Below are positions 39,430-40,890 of a stretch of DNA of 40,890 nt, piece after piece; within the stretch, counting starts at the first letter, position 1; the number at the start of each line of letters is the position of its first letter. The position numbers and the translations under genes are program-made. The stretch is from assembly GCA_017559985.1 (NCBI GenBank), contig JAFYPW010000030.1, forward strand, positions 1 to 40,890. The letters run 5' to 3'. Under the pieces are notes generated by a model. That model did no database searches. It had not been told where the DNA came from and was given only the letters and a program-made list of their open reading frames with translations. This DNA comes from Oscillospiraceae bacterium. Lineage in GTDB: Bacteria > Bacillota > Clostridia > Oscillospirales > JAAYXM01.

Positions 39430-40890
39430 TTACTTGTTTGAGATAGCTGCCTGAGCTGCTGCGAGACGAGCAATCGGAACGCGGAACGGTGAGCAGGAAA
39501 CATAGTCGAGGCCAATCTTGTGACAGAACTCAACAGATGTCGGGTCGCCGCCGTGTTCGCCGCAGATACCGAGGTGGAGGTTTGCGTTAGCCGGCTTTGC
39601 AAGCTTGATAGCTGTTTCCATGAGCTTGCCGACGCCTGTCTGGTCGAGCTTTGCAAACGGGTCGTTCTCGAAAATCTTTGCATCATAGTATGCAGAGAGG
39701 AACTTACCTGCGTCGTCACGTGAGAATCCGTATGTCATCTGTGTGAGGTCGTTTGTACCGAAGCAGAAGAAGTCAGCTTCCTTTGCAACCTCGTCAGCTG
39801 TGAGAGCTGCACGCGGGATTTCGATCATTGTACCAACCTCATATTCAAGGTTTGCGCCTGCTGCTGCGATTTCAGCATCAGCAACTTCAACAACGAACTT
39901 CTTTACGTATTTAAGTTCCTTGGTATCGCCGATAAGCGGAATCATAATTTCAGGCTTTACTGCCCAGTCAGGATGCTTTTTCTGGATGTTGATAGCTGCG
40001 CGGATAACAGCAGCTGTCTGCATCTTTGCAATTTCCGGGTAAGTAACAGCAAGTCGGCAACCACGGTGACCCATCATCGGGTTGAACTCATGGAGGGAAG
40101 CAATGATTTCCTTGATTGTCTCAACGCTCTTGCCCTGTGCAGCTGCAAGTGCCTTGATGTCATCTTCTTCTGTCGGAACGAACTCGTGAAGCGGCGGGTC
40201 AAGGAAGCGGATGCAAACCGGAGTGCCTTCAAGAGCTTCGAAGAGAGCTTCGAAGTCTGCCTGCTGCATCGGAAGAATCTTTGCAAGAGCAGTTTCTCTT
40301 TCTTCAACTGTTTCGGAGCAGATCATTTCACGGAAAGCTTCAATTCTGCCTGCTTCAAAGAACATATGCTCTGTGCGGCAGAGACCAATGCCTTCTGCGC
40401 CAAGCTCACGAGCCTTCTTGGCATCGCGCGGAGTATCAGCATTTGTGCGGACTTTAAGCTTTCTGTACTTGTCAGCCCAAGCCATAATGCGGCCAAATTC
40501 ACCTGCAATAGAAGCGTCTACTGTCGGGATGATACCGTCGTAAATGTTACCTGTTGAACCGTCGATGGAGATAAAGTCGCCCTCATAGAATGTCTTTCCG
40601 GCAAGTTCAAACTTCTTGTTTTCTTCATCCATTTTGATTTCGCCGCAACCTGAAACGCAGCAAGTACCCATACCGCGTGCAACAACAGCTGCGTGAGAGG
40701 TCATACCGCCACGTACTGTGAGGATACCCTGAGCAGCCTTCATACCTGTGATATCTTCGGGTGAAGTTTCAAGACGAACAAGAACAACCTTTTCGCCTCT
40801 TTCGTTCCATTCAACAGCATCTTCAGCTGTGAATACAACCTTACCGCAAGCAGCACCGGGTGATGCGCCGAGGCCCTTACCTGCGGGAGT
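39430..40890 (-). CDS. ppdK: pyruvate phosphate dikinase, C-terminal part (runs off the window)
   Basis: The last 486 residues of the enzyme that interconverts pyruvate, ATP and phosphate with PEP, AMP and diphosphate, used by many anaerobes in place of or beside pyruvate kinase. The frame is open to the window edge, so the start and the ATP-grasp domain lie outside. The swivelling domain carries the phosphorylated histidine in GGMTSHAAVVARGMG. The PEP/pyruvate TIM barrel has CRTEHMF, GHRGCRLAVTYPE, CFGTNDLTQMTYGFSRDD and the active-site cysteine in GICGEHGGDP. The internal ATG at 40743 is not the start. A full-length enzyme would be about 875 residues. Confidence 0.97.
   Translation of the reverse strand, partial: TPAGKGLGASPGAACGKVVFTAEDAVEWNERGEKVVLVRLETSPEDITGMKAAQGILTVRGGMTSHAAVVARGMGTCCVSGCGEIKMDEENKKFELAGKTFYEGDFISIDGSTGNIYDGIIPTVDASIAGEFGRIMAWADKYRKLKVRTNADTPRDAKKARELGAEGIGLCRTEHMFFEAGRIEAFREMICSETVEERETALAKILPMQQADFEALFEALEGTPVCIRFLDPPLHEFVPTEEDDIKALAAAQGKSVETIKEIIASLHEFNPMMGHRGCRLAVTYPEIAKMQTAAVIRAAINIQKKHPDWAVKPEIMIPLIGDTKELKYVKKFVVEVADAEIAAAGANLEYEVGTMIEIPRAALTADEVAKEADFFCFGTNDLTQMTYGFSRDDAGKFLSAYYDAKIFENDPFAKLDQTGVGKLMETAIKLAKPANANLHLGICGEHGGDPTSVEFCHKIGLDYVSCSPFRVPIARLAAAQAAISNK

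Overview
The window looks like chromosomal DNA of an endospore-forming member of the Clostridia (Bacillota). The evidence is a full-length spoIVA with a sigma-E-type promoter in front of it, a T-box leader before valS, AGGAGG-type ribosome binding sites throughout, several well-supported TTG starts, and the gene orders rplS-lepB-rbgA-rnhB-yraN and tig-clpP-clpX-lon-yihA. I cannot place it below class level from sequence alone.

Layout. 1-2998: an NSS-family sodium-coupled transporter converges on an RluA-type pseudouridine synthase. Between them lies a 438-bp insertion-like element with terminal inverted repeats, a candidate 8-bp target duplication and a tiny two-helix membrane protein gene. 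3091-8302: a housekeeping run, rplS, lepB, rbgA, rnhB, yraN, thrC and a metallophosphoesterase. 8341-16314: a protein quality-control run, tig (with a Lys/Ala/Thr-rich tail), clpP, clpX and lon, continuing into the GTPase gene yihA and then lysA, closed by a terminator. 16315-17900: spoIVA. 17900-19843: a DMT/EamA exporter divergent from a LysR regulator, with a palindrome between their promoters. 19862-21169: a GlmU-like nucleotidyltransferase and a flavin reductase, probably one transcript. 21209-24196: T-box and valS. 24263-26473: an EF-G paralog on its own promoter.

26484-32025 is the most accessory-looking part. It is a compact six-gene operon: sugar phosphate isomerase/epimerase-like TIM barrel, Gfo/Idh/MocA oxidoreductase, AAC(3)-type N-acetyltransferase, amidohydrolase, PIG-L deacetylase and DUF4886 SGNH-like hydrolase. 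It has one strong promoter preceded by a 21-bp-spaced direct repeat, and one terminator. It is best read as an uncharacterised pathway acting on an acylated amino sugar or aminocyclitol; this is inference from family membership. It is my best candidate for an undescribed system.

32054-35290: the trkA-trkH potassium uptake operon with yhbY. 35299-37190: a four-helix membrane protein with seven cysteines that should mostly face one side, divergent from a YhcH/DUF386 protein and a radical SAM enzyme. 37196-39420: an AraC regulator divergent from a MATE exporter. 39430-40890: the C-terminal part of pyruvate phosphate dikinase, running off the end of the window.

Most transcription units are bounded by clear intrinsic terminators, many of them bidirectional between convergent genes. 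Many start from near-consensus sigma-A promoters with 16-18 bp spacers. I saw no rRNA, tRNA, CRISPR array, transposase or prophage genes. The two gene-free stretches over 300 bp are 1548-2047 (the inverted-repeat element) and about 21110-21508 (promoters plus T-box leader).
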